Part shown: positions 25,463 to 34,530 of the stretch, one piece after another
Position numbering within the stretch: the stretch's first letter is position 1
Layout of the letters: the number at the start of each line of letters is the position of its first letter
Source: Naasia sp. SYSU D00948
GTDB taxonomy: Bacteria > Actinomycetota > Actinomycetes > Actinomycetales > Microbacteriaceae
DNA: 64,000 nt
Reading direction: 5' to 3'
Assembly: GCF_017916515.1 (NCBI RefSeq)
Contig: NZ_JAFMTA010000001.1
Location: 992,001 to 1,056,000 of the forward strand
The notes under the pieces: generated by a model
What the model was told of the DNA's origin: nothing
The model's input: only the letters and a program-made list of their open reading frames with translations
Database searches by the model: none
Translations under genes and position numbers: made by a program

Positions 25463-26275
25463 TCAGTCCCCCAGTCCGAACAGTGAAAGATAGGCCTCGG
25501 CGAGCGGAGCGCCCGCGAGGATCCCGAGCCAGGCGCCCGCGAGCATCCACGGGCCGAACGGCACGGCCGTCCGTCGCCCGGCCCGGCGCAGGGCGAGCAG
25601 CGCGACGCCGAATCCTCCGCCGAGCAGGAAGCCGCTGACGGCGCCCACGGCGAGCTCCGCCCAACCGAGCCAGCCGAGGTACAGGCCGAGGACGCCGGCG
25701 AGCTTGACGTCCCCTCCGCCCATGCCGCCCGGCACGCCGAGCGCGAGGGCGAGGTAGACCGCTCCGACGAGCAGCATCCCGGCGCCGGCACGGGCGAGTC
25801 CGCCGAGGTCGCCGCCGAGGACCGCCGCGGGCACGAAGAGCGCGGCGCCGACGACGTAGGCGGGCAGCACGAGCGCGTTCGGCAGGCGCCGGACATCGAG
25901 GTCGATGAGAGCGAGCGCGACCGTTATCGCGGCGAGGTAGAGGAAGGCCAGCAGCGTGAGCAGGCCCGGCAGCGCGCCGGGGCCGGCCGGCAGCGCCGGG
26001 ACGAAGCGGACCGCGACGACCGCGAAGGCGGCCGCGGTGCCGAGCTCGACGAGCGGGTACCGGATCGGGATCGGCATGCGACAGGAGCGGCAGCGTCCGC
26101 GCAGCAGCAGCCACGACAGCACGGGCACGTTGTCGTGAGGGCGGATGCGCATCGCGCAGCCGGGGCACGCGCTCGGCGGGGACACGACCGACAGCCCCCG
26201 CGGCACCCGGTAGATGACGACGTTGAGGAAGGACCCGAGCAGCGAGCCGAACGCTCCGAGCAGAACCGCGGCCAT
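25463..26275 (-). CDS. pilD: Prepilin peptidase PilD (A24 aspartic protease)
   Basis: PilD cuts and N-methylates the prepilin leaders. The 270-aa membrane protein has the N-terminal domain with two CxxC pairs (CPGC at 37-40, CRSC at 62-65). The catalytic aspartates follow, in ALIDLDVRRLPN (about 123-133) and GGGDVKLAG (about 187-195). About seven membrane helices can be seen. Its start codon shares one base with the stop of the upstream pilus-tip-like gene. It is expected to process all four pilin-like proteins encoded just upstream. Confidence 0.95.
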   Translation of the reverse strand: MAAVLLGAFGSLLGSFLNVVIYRVPRGLSVVSPPSACPGCAMRIRPHDNVPVLSWLLLRGRCRSCRMPIPIRYPLVELGTAAAFAVVAVRFVPALPAGPGALPGLLTLLAFLYLAAITVALALIDLDVRRLPNALVLPAYVVGAALFVPAAVLGGDLGGLARAGAGMLLVGAVYLALALGVPGGMGGGDVKLAGVLGLYLGWLGWAELAVGAVSGFLLGGGFGVALLALRRAGRRTAVPFGPWMLAGAWLGILAGAPLAEAYLSLFGLGD

Positions 26276-28137
26276 CAGCCCTCCTCGGTGACGTCGAGCC
26301 GCGACAGCAGCTGGGCCGAGTAGGTGGGCGTCGGCGAGGAGGTCGAGGTGACCGCACCGGGCACGTTGACCGCCGCCTTCGTGATGGAGCTGTTGTTCGG
26401 GTACGTCACGAAGCCGCCGTAGATCTGCCCCTCGAAGCCGATGAGCTGGTTGCTGATCGACACCGTGCAGGGCGAGTAGAGGAACCAGTGCGCGCCCGTG
26501 ATCTCGGTCCTGTTGTTGATCGCGATGTTCGCACCGGGGCTCGTGCAGCTCGGCGCGTACTGCGTCGGGCTGGTGCCGGCGACGGGGCTCCAGGAGATGC
26601 CGGGCCCGTCGGAGGGCACGATCCACATGAGGTCACGGACCGTGCTCGTCGAGGACGCGACCTTGAACGCGTTCGACGCCTCGAAGCCGCTGGTGCTGAG
26701 GATCGCGAGATCGCCCTTGAGCGTCAGGGTCTCGTTGTTCCAGGTGAGGGGCGTCGAGCACCCCGTGACGAGGAGCAGCTGCTTGCCGCTCCAGGCGCCG
26801 GCGAGGAACGCCTTGGCGTCCGCGCACGAGTTCGGCCCGTCGAAGGTGTGGATGCCCCACCCGGTCCACTTGGCGAGCCCGGTGGGGCTCATCTCGATCC
26901 GCGGGAGCTCCTCGCGGACGGGCTTGGTGACGACCGGCAGCACGGGAGCGACCGACGGGTAGCCGAGGGTCGCGGGCAGCGCCGCCGCCGGGTTCGGGGC
27001 GGGGATGGCCGGCTGCGAGCCGCACGCGGCGAAGCCGCTTCCCGCGGTCTTCTGGCACGAGCCCGCCACGTTGCCGATCCGCTCCGGCGCGATGCCGATG
27101 GTGCCCCACGCGCGCACGGAGCCGCCGACCGTGGTGTCCCGCAGGCCGCTGCCGGACACGCCGCCGTTCCGGACCACGACGTCGTGCCCCACCACCTGCG
27201 TGCTGTTCGCGGTGGACGCTGTGAAGCCGGCCTCCGCGTAGGCGCTGCCGCCGACGCTCGCGCCGTTCTTCGATGTGATGCTGCCGCCGAGCGCGACCAC
27301 CGAGCCGCACACGCCCCACTCGCGGGCGGTGCCGGGGCAGGGAGCCGAGCCCGGGGCGTTGTCGAGCACGACGCTGCCGTTCGTGACGATCGAGCCGTCG
27401 AGGTGCGAGGAGTTCGCGAGGGTCATCGTGCCGCGGCCGGCCGCGTAGATGCTGCCGGAGAGGTTGACGGACGAGCTGAACGAGGCGTTGCCGCCGATCC
27501 AGATCGTGCCGAGGCCCTGGCACGTGTTCTCGAAGGCGAGGTCGCCCTGAGCGGTGATGTCGCCCTGGATCTCGAGCTGCGTCCGGCAGTAGATCGTGCC
27601 GTTGCTGTAGAGGTCAGCATCGGTCTCGCCGGTCTCCGACTCCTCGATCGTGACGTTGTTGTTCAGCGTGAACGAGCCCTCGCTGAAGACCGCCTTGTCG
27701 AGCGGCGCGGGACCGCCGCTCGAGCCGAGGGTGAGCTCGGCCACGACGGTCCGCTCGTCCCCGTCGGCGCTGCCGACCCCCGAGTCCGCGGCCGCGCCGG
27801 TCGACGAGATCCGAGCGGCGACGGGTGTGCCGGCGACCACGGTCCCGCAGGGCATCTCGTTGCCGGCGGCGTTGATGTAGGTCACCGTCGCGCTGAACGC
27901 GGGCGACGGCGAGGTGAGGCTGCAGACGTAGTTGCCGGCGAGGAGGTTCGCGTAGACGGCGTCGACGCCCGCGTCGGCTGCGGCGAGCGACTGCACGTTG
28001 GCCCGGCTGGAGGTGCTGTACGCGGCGCCCGTCGCGGCGGAGGTGAGCACCGCGGCGGAGACGACGCCGATCACGAGCAGGAGTCCGACGACGGCGGCCA
28101 TGGCGCTGCCCTCGTCGCCGCGGAGCCGCCTCAGCAC
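26275..28137 (-). CDS. PilX-like minor pilin with large beta-rich domain
   Basis: This 620-aa protein has a prepilin-like start: a basic leader ending RGDEG, then a hydrophobic segment SAMAAVVGLLLVIGVVSA. The usual Glu5 is missing, as in PilX-type minor pilins. The body is Gly/Ser/Asn-rich with many short strands (SLGGSITSKNGASVGGSAY-type repeats at 270-360), suggesting a beta-helix, plus several Cys pairs. The GTG at 28137 is chosen because GGGGGT precedes it and the leader then makes sense; it overlaps the upstream stop. It may be a tip adhesin of the pilus. Confidence 0.78.
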   Translation of the reverse strand: MLRRLRGDEGSAMAAVVGLLLVIGVVSAAVLTSAATGAAYSTSSRANVQSLAAADAGVDAVYANLLAGNYVCSLTSPSPAFSATVTYINAAGNEMPCGTVVAGTPVAARISSTGAAADSGVGSADGDERTVVAELTLGSSGGPAPLDKAVFSEGSFTLNNNVTIEESETGETDADLYSNGTIYCRTQLEIQGDITAQGDLAFENTCQGLGTIWIGGNASFSSSVNLSGSIYAAGRGTMTLANSSHLDGSIVTNGSVVLDNAPGSAPCPGTAREWGVCGSVVALGGSITSKNGASVGGSAYAEAGFTASTANSTQVVGHDVVVRNGGVSGSGLRDTTVGGSVRAWGTIGIAPERIGNVAGSCQKTAGSGFAACGSQPAIPAPNPAAALPATLGYPSVAPVLPVVTKPVREELPRIEMSPTGLAKWTGWGIHTFDGPNSCADAKAFLAGAWSGKQLLLVTGCSTPLTWNNETLTLKGDLAILSTSGFEASNAFKVASSTSTVRDLMWIVPSDGPGISWSPVAGTSPTQYAPSCTSPGANIAINNRTEITGAHWFLYSPCTVSISNQLIGFEGQIYGGFVTYPNNSSITKAAVNVPGAVTSTSSPTPTYSAQLLSRLDVTEEG

Positions 28138-28703
28138 GTCGCACCCCCGGTCGAGTTCTGGGGCCGGGACGCGGCAGTGGTGCTGATCCGCGCCGCGCTG
28201 CCCTCGTCCTCGGCGACGAGGAGCTCGACGCGGAGCTGATTGGAGGACGCGGTGAAGGGCGCGCTCGTCCCGGCGGGGAGACGCACGTCGTCGGCGAGCA
28301 GGGTCCACCCGGCAGGGTCCGCGGCCGCCGGCGCCGCGACCGGACCGGCGGTGCTGCTGTCGGTGTAGAGCGCCGAGTCGCCCGCGGACCAGAACCAGGC
28401 GACGCAGCGCCAGGTCGCGGTCCCCGTGGCGTCGACCGCCGCGACCCGGGCGCGGACCAGCTGGCCGGCCGCGGTCGCACTCTCGGCGGTGAACCAGGAC
28501 GAATTGCGGATGCCCTGGACGATCGAGCGCGTGACGACCTGCGCCTGTGCGGATGCCGAGGTGGTGGAGGAGACGTCGCGCTGCGCACCGATGCCCGCGA
28601 TGAACACGCCGCTCACACCGGCGAGCACGAGTGCGAGGAGCGCCACGGTGACGATGAGCTCGATCAGGGTCAGTCCGCGGTCGTCCGCGGCAGCGCCGCT
28701 CAT
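28131..28703 (-). CDS. Minor pilin, PilW/GspJ-like
   Basis: The 190-aa protein carries a canonical class III leader: nine residues ending RG, then LTLIELIVTVALLALVLAGV with Glu5 present. The soluble part contains VVTRSIVQGIRNSSWF and TWRCVAWFWSAGDSALYTD, resembling PilW-type minor pilins that prime pilus assembly. It overlaps the gene before it by 4 nt and the gene after it by 7 nt. Confidence 0.82.
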   Translation of the reverse strand: MSGAAADDRGLTLIELIVTVALLALVLAGVSGVFIAGIGAQRDVSSTTSASAQAQVVTRSIVQGIRNSSWFTAESATAAGQLVRARVAAVDATGTATWRCVAWFWSAGDSALYTDSSTAGPVAAPAAADPAGWTLLADDVRLPAGTSAPFTASSNQLRVELLVAEDEGSAARISTTAASRPQNSTGGATC

Positions 28704-29110
28704 GCCGCGCTCACGAAGATGAGGGTCGTGGCGCTCGCGAGCACCGATCCGCCGCCGCTCACCGACACGGTCAGCCGCGCCGTGCCGGGATACGCCGGCG
28801 GGCAGGTGACAGTGCGGCTCGAGGTGAGGGCGATCCCGCGACCGGTCGAGGCGGCCAGCGCCGGAGCGGCCGCATAGGCGGTGATCCCGCTGCAGGTCGC
28901 CGTCTGTCCGCGGGCCTCGGCGAGCTGGCGCTCGACGAGCTCGGCCGCGGTGGCGCGGTCGGCGCTGCCGGCGGCGAGGGGGGGGCTGCCGGCGATGAGC
29001 GGGGCGAAGGACAGGGCGAGGAGCGCGAGCACGAACATCGCGATGACGATCTCGATCAGCCCGATGCCGGCGTCGCCCTCGGCGACCTCCGACCGGATGG
29101 TCTCGCTCAT
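28700..29110 (-). CDS. Minor pilin, PilV/GspI-like
   Basis: The 136-aa product has a prepilin leader ending GDAG, then IGLIEIVIAMFVLALLALSF with Glu5. A short domain with two cysteines follows (TCSGITAY, VTCPPAYPG), probably forming a disulphide. Size and position before the PilW-like gene match PilV. It starts about 80 bp after the pilin stop, beyond the terminator hairpin. Confidence 0.82.
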   Translation of the reverse strand: MSETIRSEVAEGDAGIGLIEIVIAMFVLALLALSFAPLIAGSPPLAAGSADRATAAELVERQLAEARGQTATCSGITAYAAAPALAASTGRGIALTSSRTVTCPPAYPGTARLTVSVSGGGSVLASATTLIFVSAA

Positions 29111-29148
29111 CTCCCTGCACCTCCCCCGGTGGTTCGTAGAGATCCGGT

Positions 29149-29184
29149 GAGGGTGGGACCGGCCCCCCGGCCGGTCCCACCCTC
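29149..29184 (-). terminator. Strong terminator hairpin after the major pilin gene
   Basis: A perfect 16-bp stem (GAGGGTGGGACCGGCC at 29149-29164 and its complement at 29169-29184) with a CCCC loop lies 8 bp past the pilin stop. It should stop most transcripts, leaving limited read-through into the minor pilin and pilD-pilO genes. Confidence 0.85.
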
Positions 29185-29191
29185 GTGTCGA

Positions 29192-29641
29192 TTACGGAGC
29201 GGTCGTCGCGCTGGTGGCGGGGCCGGCGGCGCAGGTGCCCTTCTGGGCGCCCTCCTCGTAGGAGACGAAGTAGTCCGTGGTGCCCGAGCTCTCGCTCTCG
29301 CCGTCGATGCAGAACTGCTCACCGCCGGTCGTGATGGTGAGGTCGCCGGAGGAGGCGCCGGCGTCGAAGCCGTAGTCGGCCAGCGTGTCGAGGTCGGTCG
29401 TGTCCCCGTCGGGGTTGGCGACGAGGTAGCTGACGTAGGCGATCTTCGCGTTGGCGAGGTCGGACTGGATCGCCGAGTCCTTCGCCTGGTCCTGCTGCGC
29501 GAGGAAGACCGGGATGGCGATGGCGGCGAGGATGCCGATGATGAGAACGACGACGAGGAGCTCGATCAGGGTGAAGCCCTTCTCGTCCTTCTCCAGCTCG
29601 TCGCGCTTGGCGACGAGCGCCGTGCGGATGTTGGTGATCAT
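29192..29641 (-). CDS. pilA: Major type IV pilin
   Basis: The 149-aa prepilin has a 22-residue charged leader ending in G22, then the textbook FTLIELLVVVLIIGILAAIA helix with Glu5. The soluble domain has two cysteines (QFCIDGES and KGTCAAG) near the end, giving a D-loop as in other pilins. The ATG at 29641 has AGGA 8 nt upstream. Its own 186-bp upstream space and a strong downstream terminator suggest high independent expression. Confidence 0.93.
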   Translation of the reverse strand: MITNIRTALVAKRDELEKDEKGFTLIELLVVVLIIGILAAIAIPVFLAQQDQAKDSAIQSDLANAKIAYVSYLVANPDGDTTDLDTLADYGFDAGASSGDLTITTGGEQFCIDGESESSGTTDYFVSYEEGAQKGTCAAGPATSATTAP

Positions 29642-29766
29642 GTTCACTGTCCTGTTCGTTTCCTGATGCGGATGACAGGAGGCCCCCCAATTGGTCCCCC
29701 ACGACGATGGTGGCGGCTCTTCTACCGGCGCACATCCCCGCGTCAGGGGTACAAACGGGTAGCGAC

Positions 29767-29820
29767 ATGCCCCCATTTCTAGGGGGATCAGGCGCGTGTC
29801 GGTCCTCGCAATGGGGGACA
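29767..29820 (-). promoter_or_regulatory. Putative control region of the pilin gene
   Basis: The 186 bp between pilC and pilA hold a GACCGACAC element (29796-29804) and a TGTCCCCCA element (29812-29820) on the minus strand. They also hold a CCCCC/GGGGG stem with a 7-nt loop at 29770-29786. The same two 9-mers, in the same order, recur before pilB. No convincing -35/-10 pair was found. Confidence 0.45.
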
Positions 29821-29827
29821 AACCGCC

Positions 29828-31060
29828 CTAGTGGACGAGTGTGAAGATGCTGAAGATCGGCAGGTAGAGGGCGACGATCATGCCGCCGATGACGACGCCG
29901 ATCACGGCGATCATGAGCGGCTCGATGAGCGAGGTGAGCTGCTCCGTGGTCGTCTGGACCTCGTCGTCGTAGAAGTCGGCGATCTTGCTCAGCATCGTCT
30001 CCAGCGCGCCGCTGTCCTCGCCGACGGCGATCATCTGCGTCACCATCGCCGGGAACACCGGCTCCTCGGAGAGGGGGACGGCGAGCGAGCGGCCCGAGCG
30101 GACGGACTCCTGCACCTTGCGCAGGGCCCGCTCGATGACGAAGTTGCCGGAGGTCTCGCCCACGACGGAGAGCGCCTGCAGGATGGGCACGCCGGCGCCC
30201 ATCATCGTGGACAGGTTGCGGCTGAAGCGCGCGATCGCGACCTTCTTGAACAGCTGTCCGAACACCGGGAGCCGGAGCTTCAGAGGATCGACCCTCGATC
30301 GCACCCGCTCGGTGTGCTTGTTCCGGCCCCACCACCAGGCGAGGGCGACGCTCCCGACGACGAGGACGGGGGCCACCCAGCGCATGGCCTCCGAGAGCCA
30401 CACGAGCACCTGGGTCGGCAGCGGGAGCTGCCCGCCGAGGCCCTCGAACATCGTCTTGAAGACGGGGACGATGAACAGGAGCATGCCGATGACGGCGAGG
30501 ACCGCCATGGCGAGCACCACGACCGGGTAGGTGAGCGCGGACTTGATGGTCGAGCGCAGCTTCACCTCGGACTCGTAGTTCCGCGCGACGGACTCGAGCG
30601 AGTCCTCGAGGAACCCGCCGGTCTCGCCCGCCCGCACGAGGTTGATCATGAGCGGCGGGAACACCTCGGGGTGCATGCCGAACGCCGAGGACAGCGACGC
30701 CCCCAGCTCGACCTCGTTGCGGACGGTGGCGAGCGTCTTCGCGAGGGCCTCGTTCTCGGTCTGGTCGGCGAGGATCGTGAGCGTCCGCAGCAGCGACAGG
30801 CCGGCGCCGACCATCGTCGCCATCTGGCGGCTCATGACCGCGAGGTCCTTGAGCCCGGCCCGCTTGCCGAATCCCGGCAGGGTGATCTCCCGCTGCAGCC
30901 CGGTCCCGGCCGGCGCCTCGTCGATCGCGATGGGCGACAGGCCCATGCTCTTGAGGCGGGACGCCACGGCGGACTCGCTCGCCGCGTCCAGCTTGCCCTT
31001 GTGCACCCGGCCGGTCGCGTCGCGCCCGCGATAGGCGTACGCCTTCACGGTCGCGCTCAC
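29828..31060 (-). CDS. pilC: Type IV pilus inner-membrane platform protein PilC
   Basis: PilC is the membrane core on which the PilB and PilT motors act. The 410-aa protein has an N-terminal segment (YAYRGRDATGRVHKGKLDA) and two T2SSF domains with repeated helical bundles (LAVMSRQMATMVGAGLSLLR near 72-91 and FSRNLSTMMGAGVPILQALS near 273-292). Three membrane regions are present, the last at the C-terminus (MIAVIGVVIGGMIVALYLPI). It overlaps pilT by 4 nt. Confidence 0.96.
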   Translation of the reverse strand: MSATVKAYAYRGRDATGRVHKGKLDAASESAVASRLKSMGLSPIAIDEAPAGTGLQREITLPGFGKRAGLKDLAVMSRQMATMVGAGLSLLRTLTILADQTENEALAKTLATVRNEVELGASLSSAFGMHPEVFPPLMINLVRAGETGGFLEDSLESVARNYESEVKLRSTIKSALTYPVVVLAMAVLAVIGMLLFIVPVFKTMFEGLGGQLPLPTQVLVWLSEAMRWVAPVLVVGSVALAWWWGRNKHTERVRSRVDPLKLRLPVFGQLFKKVAIARFSRNLSTMMGAGVPILQALSVVGETSGNFVIERALRKVQESVRSGRSLAVPLSEEPVFPAMVTQMIAVGEDSGALETMLSKIADFYDDEVQTTTEQLTSLIEPLMIAVIGVVIGGMIVALYLPIFSIFTLVH

Positions 31061-32376
31061 CGCGCGGCCCGCCGCCCGGTGCCCGGCTCGAACGAGAGGT
31101 CGCCGAGGTCGAAGCCGTGCCCGGAGACGGGCTCCGCCCGGTGGATCAGCATCTTCAGGCTCTCGAGATCCTGCGCCTTCTCGAGCGCGGCGGCATGGGT
31201 GATCGTGCCGGAGTCGACGAGCTCGGCGAGGTTCTGGTCCATCGTGTGCATGCCGAGCTCGCGGCCGGCCTGCATCGCGGAGGGGATCTGGTAGGTCTTC
31301 GCCTCGCGGATGAGGTTGCCGATGGCCGCGGTCGCGAAGAGGACCTCGGTCGCGACGACGCGGCCCTTGCCGCTCGCCCGCTTGACGAGGGTCTGGCAGA
31401 CGATGCCCTGGAGGGTGGCCGCGAGCTGCGCTCGGACCTGCCCCTGCTGATGGGGCGGGAAGACGTCGATCACGCGGTCCACGGTCTGGGCCGCGCTCTG
31501 CGTGTGCAGGGTCGCGAAGACCAGGTGACCGGTCTCCGCCGCGGTCAGCGCGACCGAGATCGTCTCGAGGTCCCGGAGCTCGCCGATGAGGATGACGTCG
31601 GGGTCCTGGCGCAGCACGTGCTTGAGGGCGTTCGCGAAGCTGTGGGTGTCGCTGCCGACCTCGCGCTGGTTCACGATCGCCTGCTTGTTGGCGTGCAGGA
31701 ACTCGATCGGGTCCTCGACCGTGACGATGTGGTCCGCGCGCGTCCGGTTGACGAGGTCGATCAGCGCGGCGAGGGTCGTCGACTTGCCCGATCCGGTCGG
31801 GCCGGTGACGAGGACCAGGCCCCGGGGCAGGCCCGCGAACCGTCCGACCACCTCCGGGACCCCCAGGTCCTTCAGCTGGCGGATCTCGGTGGGGATGATG
31901 CGGAAGGCGCCGCCGAGCGAGTCGCGCTGCTGATAGAAGTTGACGCGGAAGCGGGAGTCGGCGGACAGGGAGTAGGCGAAGTCCAGCTCGAGCTCGTGCT
32001 CGAACTTCTCGCGCTGCGCCGGCGAGAGGATGCTCGTGAGCGCCGCGGCGACCTTCTCGCGGGTCCAGACCGGGGCCCCCGGCACGGGGCGCAGCGATCC
32101 GTCGACGCGGATCATCGGCGTCGCGCCCGCCGTGACGTGCAGGTCGGACGCGCCCGCGTCGACGACGGCCTGCAGCGCGGCGATCAGCTCCGGATCGTGC
32201 CCGGAGCGCTCGGGACGCGTGCGCACCGCGCCGCCTGCGGTCTCGTGCACGCGCGCGGCGCTCCGCTCGCGCAGCCCTGCCGTGCCGAGCTCGTGCACGC
32301 GCACCGGCTCACGGCCCACGTCGGGCACCCCGGTGCCCGCCAGGTCCCAGACCGGCCGTGCGTATCCCTCAGTCAT
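31057..32376 (-). CDS. pilT: Type IV pilus retraction ATPase PilT
   Basis: PilT powers pilus retraction and hence twitching. The 439-aa protein has Walker A GPTGSGKS at 192-199, Walker B region DVILIGELRDLETI, His box residues (FATLHTQSA) and the PilT-specific AIGNLIREAKTYQIPSAM. Residues 1-60, before the family start LIAALQAVVDAGASDLHV, are an extra Arg/Glu-rich extension with two RVHE motifs. Start choice could shorten this. It overlaps pilC by 4 nt and follows pilB by 28 bp. Confidence 0.94.
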   Translation of the reverse strand: MTEGYARPVWDLAGTGVPDVGREPVRVHELGTAGLRERSAARVHETAGGAVRTRPERSGHDPELIAALQAVVDAGASDLHVTAGATPMIRVDGSLRPVPGAPVWTREKVAAALTSILSPAQREKFEHELELDFAYSLSADSRFRVNFYQQRDSLGGAFRIIPTEIRQLKDLGVPEVVGRFAGLPRGLVLVTGPTGSGKSTTLAALIDLVNRTRADHIVTVEDPIEFLHANKQAIVNQREVGSDTHSFANALKHVLRQDPDVILIGELRDLETISVALTAAETGHLVFATLHTQSAAQTVDRVIDVFPPHQQGQVRAQLAATLQGIVCQTLVKRASGKGRVVATEVLFATAAIGNLIREAKTYQIPSAMQAGRELGMHTMDQNLAELVDSGTITHAAALEKAQDLESLKMLIHRAEPVSGHGFDLGDLSFEPGTGRRAAR

Positions 32377-32404
32377 GCGTCTCCCCCCGGTTCCGCGACG
32401 TTCG

Positions 32405-34063
32405 TCAGGCCACTACTCGGAGGATCTCCTCGACCGAGGTGAGCCCCATCCGGACCTTCGCCCAGCCGTCCTCGCGCAGCGTGCTCATGCCCTGCTCGAT
32501 GGCGGTCCGCCCGATCGTGAGGCTCGACGCGCGCTCGACGGCGAGGCGCTCGATCTCCTCCGACACCGGCATGACCTCGTGGATCGCGATCCGGCCGCGA
32601 TACCCCGTGCCCGAGCAGCTCGGGCACCCGACCGGCCGGTAGAGGTGCGGGATCGCCTGCCCCTGGAAGAGGCCGAAGCGCAGCGGGACCAGCTTGCTGA
32701 CGTCGTGGTCGTACGGCTCCTTGCACCGCTCGCAGAGCCGGCGGGCGAGCCGCTGGGCGACGACGCAGTCGAGCGCGGAGCCGACGAGGAAGGGCTCGAT
32801 GCCCATCTCGGTGAGGCGCGTGACGGCGCTCGGCGCGTCGTTGGTGTGCAGCGTGGAGAGCACGAGGTGCCCCGTGAGCGACGCCTCGATCGCGATCTGC
32901 GCCGTCTCGTGGTCGCGGATCTCGCCGAGCAGCACGACGTCCGGGTCCGAGCGCAGGATCGAGCGCAGCGCCCCGGCGAAGGTCAGCCCCGCCTTGGGGT
33001 TCACCTGCACCTGGTTGATGCCGGGCATCAGGTACTCGACCGGGTCCTCGACCGTGATCACGTTGATCTCCGGCTTCGCCACGGCCTTGAGCGTCGTGTA
33101 GAGCGTCGTCGACTTCCCGGAGCCGGTCGGCCCGGTGACGAGGATCATGCCGTAGGGCTTGCTGTAGGCCTTCTGGTAGTTCTCCAGGTTGCGGCCCAGG
33201 ATGTGCAGGTCCTCGATCTTGAGCGCGGTGTTCGAGTCGTCGAGGATGCGCATGACGACCTTCTCGCCCCACACTGTCGGCAGGGTCGCGACGCGGAGGT
33301 CGATCTGCCGGCCCGCGTGGGCGACGGAGATGCGGCCGTCCTGCGGGCGCCGGCGCTCGGCGATGTCGATGTCGGCCATGATCTTGAGTCGCGAGATGAT
33401 GCCGCTCTGGATCGCCTTGGGCGCGCTCTGCATCCGGTGCAGGACGCCGTCGATGCGGTAGCGGACCTGGACCTCGTGCTCGCCGGGCTCGATGTGGATG
33501 TCGGACGCCTGGTCCTGGATGGCCTGGCTGATGAGCAGGTTGACGAAGCGCACGATCGGCGCCTCGTCGTCGGCGTCGACGACGGGCGCGGGTGCGAGCT
33601 CGGGAGCGCTCTGCTCCTCCAGGGCGTTGGTGAGGTCGGTGAGCTCGCCGTCCGCTCGCAGGTGACGGTCGATGGCGGAGAGGAGGTCCTGCCGCACGGC
33701 GACGCGGACCTCGATGAGCCGGCCGGTGACGGCGCGGAGGTCGTCGAGGGCGATCAGGTTGCCGGGATCGACCATGGCGACGGTCAGGCGATCGCCGCTG
33801 AGCGCGATGGGCAGCAGCTCGTGGCGGCGGCACATGTTCGCGGGCACGAGCGCGATCGCCGCGCTGTCGATCGGATAGTCGAGGAGGTCGACGGTGGGCA
33901 GGTTGGCGCGCAGCGCACGGGCCGTCGCGACCTGCGCCTCGGAGACCGCGCCGCGCGCGACGAGCGCCTCGACCGCGGCCTCCTCGTCCAGGCCGGACGC
34001 GCTCTCGAGCGCCTCCGGCGGCACGAGACCCCGGATCACGAGGATCTCGGTCAGTGTCGCCAC
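32405..34063 (-). CDS. pilB: Type IV pilus extension ATPase PilB
   Basis: PilB drives pilus polymerisation. The 552-aa form has the N-terminal MshEN-type domain (ILVIRGLVPPEALESASGL and SAAIALVPANMCRRHELLPI). The ATPase core follows: GPTGSGKS at 311-318, DPDVVLLGEIRDHETAQIAI, then the tetracysteine zinc motif (CERC and CPSC). The GTG at 34063 is chosen because AGGAGG lies 4 nt upstream and family homology starts there. The frame, however, stays open a further 157 codons to an ATG at 34534, so an acidic N-terminal extension is possible. Confidence 0.93.
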   Translation of the reverse strand: MATLTEILVIRGLVPPEALESASGLDEEAAVEALVARGAVSEAQVATARALRANLPTVDLLDYPIDSAAIALVPANMCRRHELLPIALSGDRLTVAMVDPGNLIALDDLRAVTGRLIEVRVAVRQDLLSAIDRHLRADGELTDLTNALEEQSAPELAPAPVVDADDEAPIVRFVNLLISQAIQDQASDIHIEPGEHEVQVRYRIDGVLHRMQSAPKAIQSGIISRLKIMADIDIAERRRPQDGRISVAHAGRQIDLRVATLPTVWGEKVVMRILDDSNTALKIEDLHILGRNLENYQKAYSKPYGMILVTGPTGSGKSTTLYTTLKAVAKPEINVITVEDPVEYLMPGINQVQVNPKAGLTFAGALRSILRSDPDVVLLGEIRDHETAQIAIEASLTGHLVLSTLHTNDAPSAVTRLTEMGIEPFLVGSALDCVVAQRLARRLCERCKEPYDHDVSKLVPLRFGLFQGQAIPHLYRPVGCPSCSGTGYRGRIAIHEVMPVSEEIERLAVERASSLTIGRTAIEQGMSTLREDGWAKVRMGLTSVEEILRVVA

Positions 34064-34186
34064 ACGTCCTCCTGACATGCGGAAGAGGAAGGGTGGGGCG
34101 CCCCCCAGCGCCACACCTTCCGGAGTCCCCCCGACTCCGCTGTCAACGTTAGGGCTCGGCGTGTCGCCCGGAAATCCCGCAATCGG

Positions 34187-34207
34187 GTGTCGGTCTTTTG
34201 GGGGACA
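34187..34207 (-). promoter_or_regulatory. Shared pilus motif before pilB
   Basis: On the minus strand TGTCCCCCA, three bases and GACCGACAC match the two 9-mers found before pilA (there spaced by seven). The regulator is unknown. Confidence 0.4.
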
Positions 34208-34282
34208 CGAGTCCTCCTCGTTCGGATCCGACGGGTCGTCCGGGTCCGTGGCGTTGTCCTCGACGGGGTCCGGAGCTGAGGT

Positions 34283-34355
34283 GTCGTCCTCGTCCGGGTC
34301 TGGGTCGGTGGGGTCGTCCTCGTCCGGGTCTGGGTCGGTGGGGTCGTCCTCGTCC
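34283..34355. repeat. 30-bp tandem repeat encoding DEDDPTDPDP
   Basis: Two perfect 30-bp units (34283-34312 and 34313-34342) and a 13-bp partial third copy keep the reading frame. They encode an acidic decapeptide, so copy number may vary between strains without breaking the frame. Confidence 0.85.
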
Positions 34356-34530
34356 TGCTCCGGATTCGTGGCCTCGTTCGCGCCTGGGTCGATGACGTCG
34401 CGGGCGTGTTCGTCAGCCTCGTCGACCGCCTCGTCGACGGGAGCGTCGACGGGCCACAGAGCGCGAGGCCGTCTGCGCTTCTCGGCGGCGTCGGTGTCCT
34501 CGGGATCCTCGGGCAGCGCCGCCGCGCCGG

